Source: Spirochaetaceae bacterium UBA6243 (GTDB lineage Bacteria; Spirochaetota; Spirochaetia; Treponematales; Rectinemataceae). From it: 42,118 nucleotides of DNA. This document shows, piece by piece, positions 41,323 to 42,118 of the stretch (position 1 is its first letter; each line of letters begins with the position of its first letter). Made by a program: the position numbers and the translations under genes. A model generated the notes under the pieces. The model ran no database searches. It was given only the letters and a program-made list of their open reading frames with translations, and was not told the origin of the DNA. The stretch covers positions 69,722-111,839 of the forward strand of contig DJVZ01000022.1 of NCBI GenBank assembly GCA_002441395.1, written 5' to 3'.

Positions 41323-42118
41323 ATGAACTCACTTTATCAATCTGAAGATGCTGTGCTCGAGGCAGATAAAGTCCTCAACAAACCACTTGTCTCCGTATTG
41401 TCCGGCGAGGATATCCTGGCGAAAGCCCCCGCAAAATCTCATAAAGAGCGGAGCGGCAAGCGACGCCACCCGCTTTTCGAAAAAAAAACTCCGGAAAACA
41501 GAAAAAAGAGAGCCAAAAACGACCAGCCCCGGAAGGACTTCGTCATCGAGCCCTTCTTGTCTCCCTCTTCCGTCACGAATATTACTCTTGAAGCAAAAGC
41601 GCCCGTTGAAATCGCACCTGCGAAAAACAGATCCCTTCTTCATATAGCGCCGACGGGGAATACGCGGAAAATTCTGCTGCGCGCCTTAGTCGTCCTCATG
41701 ATCGCCGCGACGATGGCCGGAGCGAGCTTCCTCGCCGCCACGCTCATTTCTCACCCCCATCCCGTCATCGCCCTGCCCAATGAAGACTCGGCACAAGAAG
41801 CGCTCATGGCCATGCTTGAACCCGAACCTTCCGCCCCGCCGAGCGGCGATACAGCCTTGCCTCCCCTTCCTTCTCTTCTTGTTGAAAGAACATACACCGT
41901 GCGTCGCGGCGACAGCCTGCAGACAATAGCGCGCCAATTCGGCCTTCGCGAAGACACGATTATTTCGGCAAACGGCCTCAGTTCAAAGAACCAGCTTCAG
42001 GTCGGCAAAACCCTGAAAGTGCCCAATATGAATGGGGTGTATCACACCGTCAAAAGGAATGAAAACCTATCGGTCATTTCGAGAGCCTATGGTGTGGATA
42101 TGACGCGCATTGCCGATG
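41323..42118 (+). CDS. LysM-domain membrane protein (C-terminus outside the window)
   Basis: The frame is open from ATG 41323 to the last base, giving 265 codons. Residues 1-115 are hydrophilic and basic, with no signal peptide (KKTPENRKKRAKNDQPRK). A single membrane segment follows at about 125-150 (LVVLMIAATMAGASFLAATL), then a Pro-rich linker. Two LysM domains that bind peptidoglycan begin at YTVRRGDSLQTIARQFG (about 190) and YHTVKRNENLSVISRAYG (about 237). Such proteins often end in an M23 endopeptidase domain, which would lie beyond the window. The long cytoplasmic N-terminus is unusual. AAAGG lies six bases before the ATG. Confidence 0.82.
   Translation, partial: MNSLYQSEDAVLEADKVLNKPLVSVLSGEDILAKAPAKSHKERSGKRRHPLFEKKTPENRKKRAKNDQPRKDFVIEPFLSPSSVTNITLEAKAPVEIAPAKNRSLLHIAPTGNTRKILLRALVVLMIAATMAGASFLAATLISHPHPVIALPNEDSAQEALMAMLEPEPSAPPSGDTALPPLPSLLVERTYTVRRGDSLQTIARQFGLREDTIISANGLSSKNQLQVGKTLKVPNMNGVYHTVKRNENLSVISRAYGVDMTRIAD

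Overview
The window is a GC-rich, densely packed stretch of bacterial chromosome. It has no rRNA, tRNA, CRISPR array, insertion sequence or phage gene that I can recognise. Several features point to a diderm, most likely a spirochaete of the treponemal type: a 2253-residue secreted protein with an N-terminal barrel-like region, a long array of SPNGDG repeats and a C-terminal OmpA domain; a penicillin-binding protein with a PASTA domain; and a LysM protein with a cytoplasmic N-terminus. That assignment rests on resemblance only, at about 0.6 confidence.

Layout. Positions 1-525 (minus) hold the N-terminal part of a radical SAM enzyme. Positions 526-862 are the his control region: a promoter-like site, a short ORF with the run HHHHGH, and two terminator-like hairpins. 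Positions 863-7497 (plus) are a compact histidine operon, hisG-hisC-hisB-hisH-hisF-hisA/I/E-hisD, in which HisA, HisI and HisE are fused into one protein. A bidirectional terminator separates it from a convergent M32 carboxypeptidase (7572-9071, minus). recG follows divergently (9132-11192). Positions 11222-13755 (minus) hold efp, an RsmC-like methyltransferase and an unknown basic protein. An MFS transporter (plus), epmA (minus), a QueG-like reductase coupled to glyA (minus) come next. Positions 18769-22224 (minus) are an ECF sigma factor, its zinc-finger anti-sigma factor, a small exported protein and a transglutaminase-fold protein that lacks its catalytic cysteine. cysS (minus) and murB (plus) diverge. 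Positions 24786-28576 (plus) hold an antiporter-UspA-EIIA fusion and a DUF1295-lipocalin fusion. Positions 28636-36446 (minus) hold the giant repeat protein and a secreted barrel-like protein. rpmB, ffh, an HD-domain protein, a class B PBP and a small signal peptidase I follow on the minus strand. The window ends inside a LysM protein (plus).

How the parts work together. The his genes cover all steps from PRPP and ATP to histidine except histidinol-phosphate phosphatase, and appear to be controlled by translation-dependent attenuation. EF-P (modifiable Lys32) and EpmA (its lysyl ligase) lie 2 kb apart. Ffh and LepB, with the PBP, form a secretion and envelope cluster. The ECF cassette looks like a membrane-stress or envelope-sensing module.

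Most notable: the leader and attenuator with repeated, interchangeable pairing arms; the HisA-HisI-HisE fusion; the ECF cassette ending in a pseudo-transglutaminase; the neighbouring antiporter-EIIA and DUF1295-lipocalin fusions; the strictly alternating two-type repeat array of the giant protein; and several genes (recG, epmA, murB, the antiporter, the his leader) with a -10-like hexamer 4-9 bases before the start codon and no clear Shine-Dalgarno site, which suggests leaderless mRNAs.
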